Shown: positions 27,139-36,082, counted from the first letter of the stretch. The stretch: DNA of 64,000 nucleotides from Thermococcus camini (GCF_904067545.1 NZ_LR881183.1:1368277-1432276); one strand, 5' to 3'. The notes: a model not told the origin generated them from the sequence alone. Translations and numbers: made by a program.

Positions 27139-27460
27139 TCCCTTCGCTTTCTCCCGTCTCCGAGGCCCCTTCGGAGGGCCCCTCAGGGGGATTCAAGCTT
27201 CTGGAAACCACCGGGATCGCAGACTCGCTGGCGGCTTCCTCCCTCTTAGCGAGCTCTTTCTCGAACCTGTTCCACTCGTACCAGAAGAACAGAATCCCAA
27301 GGATTACTCCGAGGAGGATGAACGGGAATCTGGAAGGCAGCGGGAGACCACGGTGCCACCGGTAGAGAAGGTAGTTCTGGTAGAGGAACAGGTATCCCAG
27401 CCACGTCACCACGATGGCCTCAACCGCGTATTCGATGAACCTGCCCGTCTTCTCGTCCAT
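27128..27460 (-). CDS. Small two-helix membrane protein
   Basis: 110 residues with two hydrophobic segments (EAIVVTWLGYLFLYQNYLLY and FPFILLGVILGILFFWYEW). A charged stretch and a Ser/Pro/Gly/Glu-rich disordered tail follow. GGTGA five bases upstream fixes ATG 27460. It is divergent from the XPD gene 50 bases away. The family is unknown to me. Confidence 0.7.
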   Translation of the reverse strand: MDEKTGRFIEYAVEAIVVTWLGYLFLYQNYLLYRWHRGLPLPSRFPFILLGVILGILFFWYEWNRFEKELAKREEAASESAIPVVSRSLNPPEGPSEGASETGESEGTTP

Positions 27461-27509
27461 TACTGTCACCTGGGGAAAAGTTAAAAGCGAGCCGTTAAAA
27501 CTCTTTCCC

Positions 27510-29450
27510 ATGACCGACTACTTTCCATACGAAAACCTGCGACCGAACCAGCGCGATTTCATAGAACTGGTCTCAAAGGCAGTTGAAAACGGAGAGAACG
27601 TCATCATCGAGGCACCCACAGGATTCGGAAAGACCGTGAGCGTCCTGGCGGGAGTACTCCCCCACGCCAAGGAGATGGGCTACAAGGTGCTCTACCTGGC
27701 CAGAACCCACCGGCAGATGGACAGAGTCATTGAGGAGCTGAAGGCGATAAGCAGGAAGAGCCCCGTTTCCGGCGTTGAGCTCAGGAGCAGGAAGGACCTC
27801 TGCCTTCACACCTACCTCACCCAGTTCACGAGCGACGCCTACACCGCCATGGTCGTCTGCAAGAACCTCAAGAAGCTCGGCAAATGTGAGTTCTACGAGA
27901 ACGAGAAGAAGAAAAAGACGGAGTTCGACGAGCTGGTGAAGTTCTTCCTGAGCGAGCCGAGTCACCCCGCGGAGATACTCGACTACTCCCAGACCCTGGA
28001 GCTGTGCCCCTACGATTTAACCAAGAGGATAGCGGAGAAGGCGGACGTGATAGTCGCCAGCTACCTCTATCTCCTCAGCCCCACCATACGGGAGAACTTC
28101 ATAAGCTCCCTGGACCTCGATTACTCCGACCTCATAGTCGTCTTTGACGAGGCCCACAACCTTCCGGACCAGGCGATTTCAGCACTCAGCGATAAAATAA
28201 GCATAAACACAATCAACGGGGCAATAAAAGAGGCCGACGAATACAACGAACACGAGATAGCAAACTTCCTGAGCATCCTGGGCAGGGGGCTGGAGATACT
28301 GTTCCAGGAAAAACTTGCCCCCAAGGACATCCAGGAGACCGCCATCCAGCCGGAGCTGGTGTTCTCCCACGTTGTCGAGGTTCTTGGGTTGGACACGAGG
28401 TGGCTCGTCAAGACACTCAACGACATGGTAGCGGTCGGGGATTCGATAAGGGAGGACAGGATAGAAAAGGGTAAACCTCCCCGCTCCTACATCGGGCGCG
28501 TCGGCGAGTTCCTTCTCCTGTGGCTCTCCCTCATCGGAAGGGAGGACTACCTGTTCCTCATGAGCAGGGACAGGGGGCTGAGCCTCGAGCTCGTTGCCCT
28601 CGATCCATCCAAGGCCCTGGGTTTCATAAAGGACGTCCAGAGCGCGATATTCATGTCCGGAACACTCACCCCCCTTGAGGCCTTCCGCGATGTCATGGGC
28701 GTGGAAAACGCCCGCCTGAAGAAGTTCCCGAGGATGGTAAAGCGCGAGAACGCCCAGGTTCTTGTTGCTAAAGACGTCTCGACTAGGGGCGATGAGCGCT
28801 CGCTCCAGGTTTACAGGAAGATGGTGGACTACATAGTGGAAGCGGCGAGGATAATCCCGAAGAACGTCGGGGTTTTCGCGGCATCCTACGAGGTTCTCCA
28901 GGGCCTTCTATCTGCGAACCTCCAGGTTAGGCTGGAGGAGACGGGAAAAGCGGTCTTCATCGAGAAGCAGGGCGCCTCTTCGGCCGAGAACGACCTCATG
29001 GTCGCCCAGTTCAAGGCCCACGCGAGGGGCAACGGGGCGGTCCTGCTCGGAGTGATGGGCGGCAGGAACAGCGAGGGACAGGACTACAGCGGGGACGAAA
29101 TGAACGGAGTTATACTCGTCGGAATCCCTTACGCGAGGCCGACGCCGAGGGTTCAGGCCCAGATAAGGTACTTCGAACGCAAGTTCCCGGAGAAGGGCAG
29201 GTACTACGGCTACTATTTACCCGCCCACCGGAAGCTGGTTCAGGCTGCTGGAAGGGTGCACCGTTCGGCGGAGGAAAAGGGTTCAATAGTGGTCCTCGAC
29301 TACCGCCTGCTCTGGAGGGGGATAAAGAAAGACCTGCCGGACTGGATGGTGGAAACGGTGAGACCCGTTGATCTGGGAAGAATGAGACTCTACCTCAAGA
29401 GGTTCTGGGAAAATGGCGAAAGATTTAAAAAGGCCCCCCGAAAGGTATAA
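27510..29450 (+). CDS. XPD/Rad3-type DNA helicase
   Basis: 646-residue 5'-3' superfamily 2 helicase of the XPD class, used in nucleotide-excision-type repair. Walker A APTGFGKT (35-42), DEAH box VVFDEAHNL (about 213), and four cysteines (98, 117, 126, 166) placed to hold the 4Fe-4S cluster. Motif IV-VI elements include SAIFMSGTLTPL, EGQDYSG and QAAGRVHRS. A longer in-frame start at 27414 is rejected because the TATA-like AGTTAAAAG lies about 25 bases before ATG 27510. tRNA-Met follows. Confidence 0.93.
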   Translation: MTDYFPYENLRPNQRDFIELVSKAVENGENVIIEAPTGFGKTVSVLAGVLPHAKEMGYKVLYLARTHRQMDRVIEELKAISRKSPVSGVELRSRKDLCLHTYLTQFTSDAYTAMVVCKNLKKLGKCEFYENEKKKKTEFDELVKFFLSEPSHPAEILDYSQTLELCPYDLTKRIAEKADVIVASYLYLLSPTIRENFISSLDLDYSDLIVVFDEAHNLPDQAISALSDKISINTINGAIKEADEYNEHEIANFLSILGRGLEILFQEKLAPKDIQETAIQPELVFSHVVEVLGLDTRWLVKTLNDMVAVGDSIREDRIEKGKPPRSYIGRVGEFLLLWLSLIGREDYLFLMSRDRGLSLELVALDPSKALGFIKDVQSAIFMSGTLTPLEAFRDVMGVENARLKKFPRMVKRENAQVLVAKDVSTRGDERSLQVYRKMVDYIVEAARIIPKNVGVFAASYEVLQGLLSANLQVRLEETGKAVFIEKQGASSAENDLMVAQFKAHARGNGAVLLGVMGGRNSEGQDYSGDEMNGVILVGIPYARPTPRVQAQIRYFERKFPEKGRYYGYYLPAHRKLVQAAGRVHRSAEEKGSIVVLDYRLLWRGIKKDLPDWMVETVRPVDLGRMRLYLKRFWENGERFKKAPRKV

Positions 29451-29468
29451 CCCGAGCGCTCGGGCAGT

Positions 29469-29576
29469 GCCGGGGTAGCTTAGCCTGGTCAGAGCGCTCG
29501 GCTCATAGGGCCGCTCCCCTTCGGGGGAGCCTGAGAAACCGAGAGGTCCGGGGTTCAAAGCCCCGCCCCGGCACCA
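29469..29576 (+). tRNA. tRNA-Met (CAT), elongator, with a 30-nt intron
   Basis: Acceptor GCCGGGG pairs with CCCCGGC at the 3' end, and CCA is encoded (29574-29576). The anticodon arm is CUCGG/CCGAG with loop C-U-CAU-A-A. A 30-base intron at 29508-29537, right after position 37, folds into a GC-rich hairpin around CTCCCCTTCGGGGGAG. That is the canonical archaeal intron site cut by the splicing endonuclease. The G1-C72 pair argues for elongator rather than initiator tRNA. Elongator tRNA-Met introns are known in Pyrococcus. Confidence 0.95.
29508..29537 (+). other. Intron of tRNA-Met
   Basis: Thirty bases between A37 and A38 of the tRNA, self-complementary over GCTCCCC and GGGGAGC. The boundary is ambiguous by one or two bases, because A residues flank the 3' splice point. 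Confidence 0.85.
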
Positions 29577-30052
29577 TTCAAACTTCGCCTTCACGAAGTT
29601 TGATCAAGTTCGTGATTCCCTTCTAATGCACTTCTCTGGGAGGGTTTGCCTCTTTGAGTGTGGTTTTTACTGAGGAATTCCTTTTGAAGTTGCTTTGTTT
29701 GAGTGGGTTTACCTTACCCGCGCTCCGTTGGAGCGCTTTAGGAGTTTAAACCCATGTTTCAGGGGCTCTGAGGGTGAATTCCTGCTTGAAAAGGATAGTC
29801 TGGCAATACAAACTCCCCCCAACTGCACTTTAAGGAAGAATCACAAACTTTGACGAAACTTTACGCAGGTAAAGTTTCTTTGGTGAAACTTTTAGAAAAA
29901 GCTTCAGCGCTGACAGGAGATCACGTGCTATTCTAAAAATATTTCAGATTTACTCCCTAAATACCGTTCCACAACGTTTTACTCTCCAGGGATTAACTGG
30001 GCACTGGGGAGTTGTGACCCTCAGACATTCGTAAAAATTGAAAAACGAGACG
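29577..30052 (+). repeat. tRNA-linked structured non-coding element, copy A
   Basis: There is no credible gene in these 476 bases. They begin two bases after the tRNA-Met CCA with a 9-bp hairpin CAAACTTCG/CGAAGTTTG (29579-29602). Then come a nested hairpin TGGGTTTA/TAAACCCA around GCGCTCC/GGAGCGC (29704-29754) and a 10-bp hairpin GAAACTTTAC/GTAAAGTTTC (29855-29878). Bases 29841-29912 match 50541-50612 at 64 of 72 positions without gaps. GTTTTACTCTCC near 29976 also recurs in the other copy. Probably one transcript with the tRNA; function unknown. Confidence 0.7.
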
Positions 30053-30667
30053 TCACCACCCGTACCCATACATCCTCGCCATCAGGTGCCTCTTGATCCG
30101 CCTGCCGTAGTAGTAGCCTATGGCCATTCCAACGAGGAGTCCGCCCAGGTGGGCGTAGACGTTGACGCCCGGCAGGATGCTGTTTATCAGGAAGAGCACG
30201 AAGGCGTTTATCAGCGCGGCCTGCATGTTGCCTCCGACGACGCCCGTTATGAGTATCAGTGCCCCGACTATGCCGAAGAGGGCTCCACTCGCACCGGCGC
30301 TCACTGAGTTGGCCGGCAGCAGGAGGAGCGTCAGCAGGTTTCCGGCTAAACCAGAGACGAGGTAGACCATGACGAGCCTCTTCGGCCCGAGTATGCCCTC
30401 GAGCTGTCTGCCCATCATCAGGAGGAAGTACATGTTGAAGCCTATGTGGAGTATGCCGACGTGCACGAACATGGCCGTGATTAACTGCCACCACCAGCCG
30501 TAGTTGAGGACTGCGTAGTTCCACTGGCCGAGCCTCGCCAAGACGTCGATGCTTATGCTGAGCGGGTTCCCGCTGAGGATTGCCTCGACTATGTAAACGG
30601 CCACGTTTATCAGGAACAGCGTAAACGTCGCCTTCCCGTAGCGAGCAAAATACCTCTCAAGGCTCAT
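30053..30667 (-). CDS. Rhomboid-family intramembrane serine protease
   Basis: 204 residues with six membrane helices. The catalytic Ser is in GASGALFGIVGA (about residue 127) and the catalytic His in NVYAHLGGLLVG (about 172). HVGILHIGFNMYFLLMMG provides the conserved HxxxHxxxN of helix 2. It cleaves membrane-spanning substrates in the lipid bilayer. The ATG at 30667 overlaps the end of the IMPase gene by 11 bases; the run DUF63, IMPase/FBPase, rhomboid is one operon. Confidence 0.93.
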   Translation of the reverse strand: MSLERYFARYGKATFTLFLINVAVYIVEAILSGNPLSISIDVLARLGQWNYAVLNYGWWWQLITAMFVHVGILHIGFNMYFLLMMGRQLEGILGPKRLVMVYLVSGLAGNLLTLLLLPANSVSAGASGALFGIVGALILITGVVGGNMQAALINAFVLFLINSILPGVNVYAHLGGLLVGMAIGYYYGRRIKRHLMARMYGYGW

Positions 30668-31439
30668 TTTTCAGCTCCTCCAGAATCATGTCGAGCAGGT
30701 AGCGGTCGTTGACGGCTATTACGTTTGTCTTGCTCGTTGCGTCGAGCCTCAGCTCCAGCTCCTTCCCCCTCTCGTCCGTAACTATCGCCCCCGCCTCCCT
30801 CGCTATCAGCACTCCTGCCGCTATATCCGTCGTTCTCACGTAGTTCCTTATGTCCAGGACGCCGTCGAGGGCACCCTTTGCCAGGTAGGTAAGCTCAACG
30901 GCTATCGCACCGAGGACGCGGACGCGTTTGACCCTCTCTATCAGCCCGAGACATCTTCCGCGCGTGTAGAAGCTGAGTGCCTCCTTCCCGCGCTCCGGCT
31001 TCCCGACCTTTACGGGCTTTCCGTCCATGTAGGCGCCTTCCCCCGGCAGGGCCTCGTAAAACGTCTTTGTGGCGAACTCGTATATCGCACCATAGATGGG
31101 CTTCCTTCCTTTAAAGACGGCGAAGCTGAAGGCGAATATTGGTATGCCTGCGGCGAAGTTGTACGAGCCGTCTATGGGGTCAACGATGACAGTGTAGTCG
31201 CTCCCGTTGTCTATGAAGCCTATCTCCTCGCTGACAACGTTGACGCCCAGGGGCTGAAGTCTGCTAAGAACAACGTCCTCGGCCACTTTGTCAACGTACT
31301 TGGTAACGTCTCCGCTGACGTTCTCTCCCATCGTCTCTCCGGCCTTTGAAGTGCCGAAGAGGGGCATCACTTCCTTTTCAACCTCCCTCGCGGTTTCGAG
31401 GGCGACCTCGTTCCACGGGATTTCCGTATTAATTTCCAT
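30657..31439 (-). CDS. Inositol monophosphatase/fructose-1,6-bisphosphatase
   Basis: 260 residues of the Mg2+-dependent IMPase/FBPase family. Metal-binding motifs are VVSEEIGF and VDPIDGSYNFAAGIP (about 80-95) plus RTTDIAAGVLI near 205. Archaeal members hydrolyse both inositol 1-phosphate and fructose 1,6-bisphosphate, and support solute synthesis. A start at 31448 is possible, but ATG 31439 sits behind GGTGG and fits best. It overlaps rhomboid downstream and lies one base from the DUF63 stop. Confidence 0.9.
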   Translation of the reverse strand: MEINTEIPWNEVALETAREVEKEVMPLFGTSKAGETMGENVSGDVTKYVDKVAEDVVLSRLQPLGVNVVSEEIGFIDNGSDYTVIVDPIDGSYNFAAGIPIFAFSFAVFKGRKPIYGAIYEFATKTFYEALPGEGAYMDGKPVKVGKPERGKEALSFYTRGRCLGLIERVKRVRVLGAIAVELTYLAKGALDGVLDIRNYVRTTDIAAGVLIAREAGAIVTDERGKELELRLDATSKTNVIAVNDRYLLDMILEELKNEP

Positions 31440-31440
31440 A

Positions 31441-32250
31441 CTAACCACCCATCAGCATTATCAGCAGGTTCCTCGTTCCCGGCCCGAAGCCGAGGATGAA
31501 CATCGTGAGCTTCACGAAGTTGATCAGATCTGGATCCTCGTCCTTCATCCACCTGTCGAGTATCCACACCACAGGCAACAGTATTAGGAACTTCTCGGCG
31601 TACATAACCGCCGGCGTCCCGAAGGCATCCATAAGCCACCTTGCGAGGACGTGCTGCTCCCAGAAGCCGAGGAACTGGATCCCGACAAAGGTCGTGGTGG
31701 CGTCGTAGAAGTGGGTGTAGAAGAGAAGCGAGTTGTCCCTGACGAGGGTGAGCTTCTTTGAGACGAGCCATATAAATGTCTCGGCTATTATCAGCGCCGG
31801 AATGAAGTACTTGAAGACCTCCGGGTTGAAGTTAACCCTTCCCAGGTTTATTATCAGGACGAAGACTAACCCACCTAGCAGAACCCAGCCGAAGTCCCTA
31901 TAGAGAGGATAAAATGTCTCTCCAGAGCAATGCCTCCACACGACGTAGAGAGACGCTATCGCAAAGGCCGCTATAACGAAGTAGCCGCCGGGGCTGACGG
32001 TCAGGTAAGTCCTTGGTAGAATCCCCACGTCGGTCATGCTCCGCATCAGCGGGCCAAGGATTATGTACGGAATGAGCGCTTTGAAGAAGCGGTTATCAAC
32101 CTTTATTCCCATCCGTTTGAGCATCTTGTAGAGGAGCATCACAGCTATGCCCAGGATTATGGCGTAGACAACCGTGTTCACGGGATTGTAACCCTGGTTT
32201 TCCTGTATCGGTTTTATGAAGTACTCGTAAAAGAACTCGTAGAGCCCCAT
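31441..32250 (-). CDS. DUF63-type membrane protein
   Basis: 269 residues with about seven hydrophobic segments. Motifs seen are GYNPVNTVVYAIILG at the first helix, YIILGPLMRSMTDVG, and HFYDATTTFVGIQFLG (about 190-205), which I associate with the archaeal DUF63 family of unknown function. ATG 32250 is preceded by GGTGGTCGA; the 17-codon upstream extension lacks a ribosome site. First gene of the operon. Confidence 0.82.
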   Translation of the reverse strand: MGLYEFFYEYFIKPIQENQGYNPVNTVVYAIILGIAVMLLYKMLKRMGIKVDNRFFKALIPYIILGPLMRSMTDVGILPRTYLTVSPGGYFVIAAFAIASLYVVWRHCSGETFYPLYRDFGWVLLGGLVFVLIINLGRVNFNPEVFKYFIPALIIAETFIWLVSKKLTLVRDNSLLFYTHFYDATTTFVGIQFLGFWEQHVLARWLMDAFGTPAVMYAEKFLILLPVVWILDRWMKDEDPDLINFVKLTMFILGFGPGTRNLLIMLMGG

Positions 32251-32324
32251 TCGACCACCATAGACCGTTGTTCCGATAGCCTTAAAGCTTTTCCCACCCA
32301 TTATCTATCTGGACGGTGGTTGAG

Positions 32325-33365
32325 ATGCATCTGATGCAGCTGCCCAGAGAGGTGCTGCTGGGCGAAAATCTGAAGGGAGAAGCCGTTAACGTCGCGAAGA
32401 GGCTTGGTCTGGGTGAGAGAGCTTTAGTGCTCTATGGGCCGAAGACAAAAGAGATAGCCGGAAAGGACATCGAAAAGAGTCTCAGGGAGTCGTTTGAGGT
32501 GAGCGCGCTGGTAATCCGGGAGGCCAGCATGGAAGAGGTCGAGAAGACCCTGACTAAAATTAGGGACGATAACTCTGACTGGCTCATAGCCGTTGGAGGG
32601 GGTAGCATAATCGACGTCGCCAAGCTCGCCTCGTTTAAAGCCGGAGTTCCTTTCATCAGCTTTCCCACCACGGCTTCCCACGACGGCATAGCGAGTGCAA
32701 ACGCATCCATCAAGGACCTCGGAACCAAAACGTCGGTCAAGGCCGTGCCTCCGGTGGCGGTCATAGCCGACGTGAGGGTCATCAAGACCGCCCCCTACCG
32801 CTACCTCGCAGCTGGCGTTGGCGACATGATAAGCAACCTGACCGCTGTAAAGGACTGGCAGCTGGCCCACAGGATAAAGGGCGAGTACTACAGCGAGTAC
32901 GCGGCTTCACTGAGCCTGATGAGCGCCAAGATGGTGATAAAGAACGCGGACATAATACGCCTCGGCAACGAGGAGAGCGTGAGGAAGGTTGTGAAAGGCC
33001 TCATTTCCTGCGGCGTGGCCATGAGCATAGCCGGCTCTTCGAGGCCAGCGAGCGGTGCGGAGCACCTCTTCAGCCATGCGCTCGATGCCATAGCGCCGAA
33101 GCCTGCCCTTCACGGCGAGCAGGTCGGAGTTGGGACGATAATAATGGCGTATCTCCACGGGCTCAAGTGGGAGCGGATTAGGGAAACCTTAAAGAAGGTC
33201 GGGGCGCCAACTAACGCATACGAGCTTGGGATCGACCCGGAGTATATAATCGAGGCCCTCACGATTGCCCACACGATACGGCCCGAGAGATACACGATCC
33301 TCGGAAAGGATGGCCTCACACGGGAGGCAGCGGAGAAGGCCGCTAAAATCACCGGAGTCATCTGA
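32325..33365 (+). CDS. egsA: sn-Glycerol-1-phosphate dehydrogenase
   Basis: Makes the glycerol-1-phosphate backbone of archaeal membrane lipids from dihydroxyacetone phosphate with NAD(P)H. The 346 residues show the nucleotide motif AVGGGSIIDVAKL (about 90) and the substrate region PTTASHDGIASANAS. Probable Zn ligands are in GVGDMISN, SGAEHLFSHAL and ALHGEQVGVG. GGTGGT followed by TGAG fixes ATG 32325; the in-frame GTG at 32316 overlaps it. GGGP synthase, the next pathway step but one, is encoded at 47373. Confidence 0.95.
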   Translation: MHLMQLPREVLLGENLKGEAVNVAKRLGLGERALVLYGPKTKEIAGKDIEKSLRESFEVSALVIREASMEEVEKTLTKIRDDNSDWLIAVGGGSIIDVAKLASFKAGVPFISFPTTASHDGIASANASIKDLGTKTSVKAVPPVAVIADVRVIKTAPYRYLAAGVGDMISNLTAVKDWQLAHRIKGEYYSEYAASLSLMSAKMVIKNADIIRLGNEESVRKVVKGLISCGVAMSIAGSSRPASGAEHLFSHALDAIAPKPALHGEQVGVGTIIMAYLHGLKWERIRETLKKVGAPTNAYELGIDPEYIIEALTIAHTIRPERYTILGKDGLTREAAEKAAKITGVI

Positions 33366-33398
33366 AGATCACCGCTTCACAAAACGGAGGTGTTTGGA

Positions 33399-33833
33399 AT
33401 GGCAATAATCACGTTAGTTGGGGAAAAGCTGGCAAGACCAGGGGTTGAGTTCATATATTACGGCCCGGCAGAACCTTGCAAGACGTGCAAGCTCGCAGGG
33501 GTCTGCGTCGGAAACCTAGAACCCGGCAGGAGGTATAAAATCCTGCGCGTAAGGAGCATGCCCTCTCACTCCTGCCCGCTTCACGAGGGCAAGGTTCGCG
33601 TCGTCGAGGTCGTCGAGCCGAGCATCGAGGTCGCGATAGAGCCGAGGCTGGCCATAGCCGGTTCCGTGATAAAGCTTCACTTCGCGGACTGCAGTGACAG
33701 GGAAAAAGCAGATCTGTTCAGGCCAGAGGGCCTCTTCGAGGGCGACCACGTGAAGATAATAGAGATCCTCGACGACGTCGAGTGCGATGGCAGGACATAC
33801 AAGGTCGTCAAGGTCATGCGCAAGAAGGACTGA
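33399..33833 (+). CDS. UPF0179-family protein
   Basis: 144 residues, conserved in archaea with unknown function. A cysteine cluster [10 protein letters not shown] (about 27-36) with SCPLH further on could bind zinc or an Fe-S centre. The rest is strand-rich. GGAGGTG precedes ATG 33399. It follows egsA by 33 bases, so may be co-transcribed. Confidence 0.82.
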   Translation: MAIITLVGEKLARPGVEFIYYGPAEPCKTCKLAGVCVGNLEPGRRYKILRVRSMPSHSCPLHEGKVRVVEVVEPSIEVAIEPRLAIAGSVIKLHFADCSDREKADLFRPEGLFEGDHVKIIEILDDVECDGRTYKVVKVMRKKD

Positions 33834-33835
33834 CC

Positions 33836-34837
33836 TCATTCTTTTTCCACTTTTGTGAACGCAATCAGCTCTTCTTCCCCCGTTCTTATTCTGTAAACGC
33901 GCATCTTCCCATCGAGGAAGTCCCTGATTGCCATCAGGATCTTTTCGCGCCTGATCAGAAGCTCCCGGGCTTCGTCAACACTCACCGCCTCAAACCTCAG
34001 CCTCTCCCCCGGCCGGCTCTGTGCAACGGTGGGAAGGTCTGCCGTTGCAACGACGGCTATCTTGGCGTAGCCGCCGGTCGTCTGGGCGTCGCGCATCATG
34101 ACTATAGGCTTTCCGCTGGCCGGCACCTGAACCGTTCCAGGCAGCAGGGGCTCCGTAACGATGTCCGCGCCCCTCTCGGAGTGTTCTATGGCCTTTCCAT
34201 CGAGGCGATACCCCATCCTGTCGGACTCGGGAGTCACGGTATAGGACTCGCTCAGGAAGGTCTCTATCCCCTCTCCGGTGAAGTGGTTGAGGTTCGGGCC
34301 GAGGACGACGCGGACTGTCTTTTCATTTGCTGAATAGTCGGGCCTCAGCTCGGGGGGAAGGTATCTCCCTTCCTTCCCGGCTAGTATCGCGTAGCCGAGG
34401 CTTAGCCTATCGCCGGCCTCCAGTGGCCTTCCGAGACCGGCCTTGGGATAGGCCGAGCAACTGCCGAGAAGCCGCTCACACCTTATCCCGCCGGCGAAGG
34501 CCATGTATCCGTAGAGGCCGCTCTTCAAGGCGCCAACCTCAAGGATGTCGCCCCTCTTGGCCCAGTGGCTCCTCCAGGGTTCAATTGGAACGTCGTTTAG
34601 CTTCACCTCAACGTCTCCAGCGATAGCAAAGACGGCCGAGGAATTGAATCTAAGCGTTGGGCCGGCCAGAAGGAACTCAAGGAGGGGTGCATCGCCGGGG
34701 TTTCCGACGAGGTAGTTCGCTATCCTCGCGGAGTAGTCGTCCATGAAGCCTGAAACCGGAACGCCGAGCTTTCGGTAGCCTCTCCTGCCTGAGTCCTGGA
34801 CGGTTAGAAGCGAGGGCACTTTTAGGAGCTCAATCAT
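33836..34837 (-). CDS. pxpC: 5-oxoprolinase subunit C (KipA/biotin-dependent carboxylase-like)
   Basis: 333 residues. PxpB and PxpC together with PxpA hydrolyse 5-oxoproline (pyroglutamate) to glutamate using ATP. Family motifs include LLTVQDSGRRGYRKLGVPVS at the start, GPTLRF, VVLGPNLNHF and SDRMGYRLDG, plus the late TTGGYAKIAVV. ATG 34837 behind GGTGAAAGGA overlaps the pxpB stop by 8 bases. Formerly annotated as urea amidolyase-related or allophanate hydrolase subunit 2. Confidence 0.92.
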   Translation of the reverse strand: MIELLKVPSLLTVQDSGRRGYRKLGVPVSGFMDDYSARIANYLVGNPGDAPLLEFLLAGPTLRFNSSAVFAIAGDVEVKLNDVPIEPWRSHWAKRGDILEVGALKSGLYGYMAFAGGIRCERLLGSCSAYPKAGLGRPLEAGDRLSLGYAILAGKEGRYLPPELRPDYSANEKTVRVVLGPNLNHFTGEGIETFLSESYTVTPESDRMGYRLDGKAIEHSERGADIVTEPLLPGTVQVPASGKPIVMMRDAQTTGGYAKIAVVATADLPTVAQSRPGERLRFEAVSVDEARELLIRREKILMAIRDFLDGKMRVYRIRTGEEELIAFTKVEKE

Positions 34838-35516
34838 TCCTTTCACCCCATTCACGCTCGTAGAGCTCCCTGAATTCCTCTTCGTCTACTGGGACGAACC
34901 TCACCCTGTCACCCGGCTGGAGAAGAGTTGGCGGCTCTTTCGATGGATCGAAGAGTTTCAGCGGAGTTCTGCCTATGAGCCTCCAACCCCCGGGGCTTCC
35001 GAGGGGGTAGATGCCCGTCTGCTTCCCGGCTATCCCCACAGAGCCTGCTGGCACTTTCAGGCGGGGCTTCTCCAGGCGGGGCGTCGCTATCCTATCGTCC
35101 ATTCCGCCGAGGTATGCAAACCCGGGAAGGAATCCGAGGAAGTAGACGCGGTAGGTTGGCTTGGAATGTATCTCGATAACGTCATCGACGGTCAGGCCGT
35201 TGTGCTCTGCCACGAACTCCAAATCGGGACCGTATTCGCCACCGTAAACGACTGGAACCTCCACGAGTTTCCCCTCGAAGCGCTCTGAAGTGAACTCGAC
35301 CCCCTCAACGGCCCGCTTGACGCTTTCGAAGTCTATCAACACAGGATCGTAGATTACCGCGAGGGATGAATAGGCCGGAACTACCTCGATGAGCCACTCA
35401 AAGTTAGCCTTCTCTATCGCCCTCGCGAGGGAGTGTATCCTCTCGTTTATCTCCTCGTCTATAACCTCGCCGAGGGAAATCAGCAGGGTGGAATCGCCGA
35501 GGGGTTTGAACTCCAT
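34830..35516 (-). CDS. pxpB: 5-oxoprolinase subunit B (KipI/allophanate hydrolase subunit 1-like)
   Basis: 228 residues with the KipI-type pattern: LGDSTLLISLG near the N-terminus, then PVVYGGEYGPDL, YRVYFLGFLPGFAYLGGM and RLKVPAGSVGIAGKQTGIYP (about 130-185). It is a cyclophilin-like partner of PxpC. The gene lies 4 bases after the PIN toxin gene, which interrupts the usual pxpA-pxpB-pxpC order. Confidence 0.92.
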   Translation of the reverse strand: MEFKPLGDSTLLISLGEVIDEEINERIHSLARAIEKANFEWLIEVVPAYSSLAVIYDPVLIDFESVKRAVEGVEFTSERFEGKLVEVPVVYGGEYGPDLEFVAEHNGLTVDDVIEIHSKPTYRVYFLGFLPGFAYLGGMDDRIATPRLEKPRLKVPAGSVGIAGKQTGIYPLGSPGGWRLIGRTPLKLFDPSKEPPTLLQPGDRVRFVPVDEEEFRELYEREWGERND

Positions 35517-35520
35517 GCTC

Positions 35521-35898
35521 TCACCGATAGGAAGGTTTCAGAATAGATAGTCCCCCAACCCTTTCGAAGTGCCTGATGTTGCCCGTAACAACAGTCAGGC
35601 CATGAACTATTGCGGTTGCAGAGATTACCGCGTCGCCAAGATGGAGCCCATAATCCCTACGGATTTCCCCGGCGAGGATTGCTATCTCTGAATCAACTGG
35701 AATCACCTCAAAGTGTCTGAGGAGTTTGAGGACTTTTTCCCTCTTAACGGGGTCCTTGGTGTCCCTACCCGAGAAGAGCTCGGAGATGGTTATCACAGAG
35801 ACAGCAAGGCCTTCTCCGGCCAGTTCGGTCAGGTACAGCTTTGCCTCTTTTACACCCCTCAGAACGTCTATCAGAACGTCAGTGTCCACTAGATACAT
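35521..35898 (-). CDS. PIN-domain toxin (VapC-type RNase)
   Basis: 125 residues. The start MYLVDTDVLIDVLRG has the first active-site Asp, TISELFSG the Glu, and HLGDAVISATA the third acidic residue. The final position reads TGNIRHFERV, with Asn where Asp is common. It should be a Mg2+-dependent RNase held by the antitoxin encoded upstream, whose gene it overlaps by 20 bases. I use ATG 35898 rather than 35931. The pair lies inside the pxp operon. Confidence 0.88.
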   Translation of the reverse strand: MYLVDTDVLIDVLRGVKEAKLYLTELAGEGLAVSVITISELFSGRDTKDPVKREKVLKLLRHFEVIPVDSEIAILAGEIRRDYGLHLGDAVISATAIVHGLTVVTGNIRHFERVGGLSILKPSYR

Positions 35899-36082
35899 CC
35901 CTGTCCCACTCCTCGCGCAGTTTTCTGACATTTACATCCTCTTCGAAGATTCCAAAGGCGTTTTCGAGGTCTCTTATGAACTCGTCTATCACGATGAGCT
36001 TCACACGTCTTTTCTCGGGGATGTTGGGCTTTTTGGTTGGCTTGAAAACGCCGTTTTCATAGACCGCCTCAATAACCTCCAT
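35879..36082 (-). CDS. DUF104-type antitoxin
   Basis: 67 residues starting MEVIEAVYENGVFKPTKKP, the hallmark of DUF104/AF2212-like antitoxins paired with PIN toxins. An N-terminal beta hairpin is followed by a helix-rich toxin-binding tail. GGTGGAAGAA precedes ATG 36082. A TATA-like GTTTATACATG in the short gap after pxpA (about 36110-36122) gives the pair its own promoter. Confidence 0.85.
   Translation of the reverse strand: MEVIEAVYENGVFKPTKKPNIPEKRRVKLIVIDEFIRDLENAFGIFEEDVNVRKLREEWDRDVSSGH

Noticed and set aside
29283-29594. 103-codon minus-strand frame across the XPD 3' end and tRNA-Met
   Set aside because: Antisense to a confident gene and a tRNA; composition not protein-like.
29577-30052. 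RNase P RNA or SRP 7S RNA
   Set aside because: No RNase P or SRP signature segments, lower GC than those RNAs show in hyperthermophiles, and it occurs twice.
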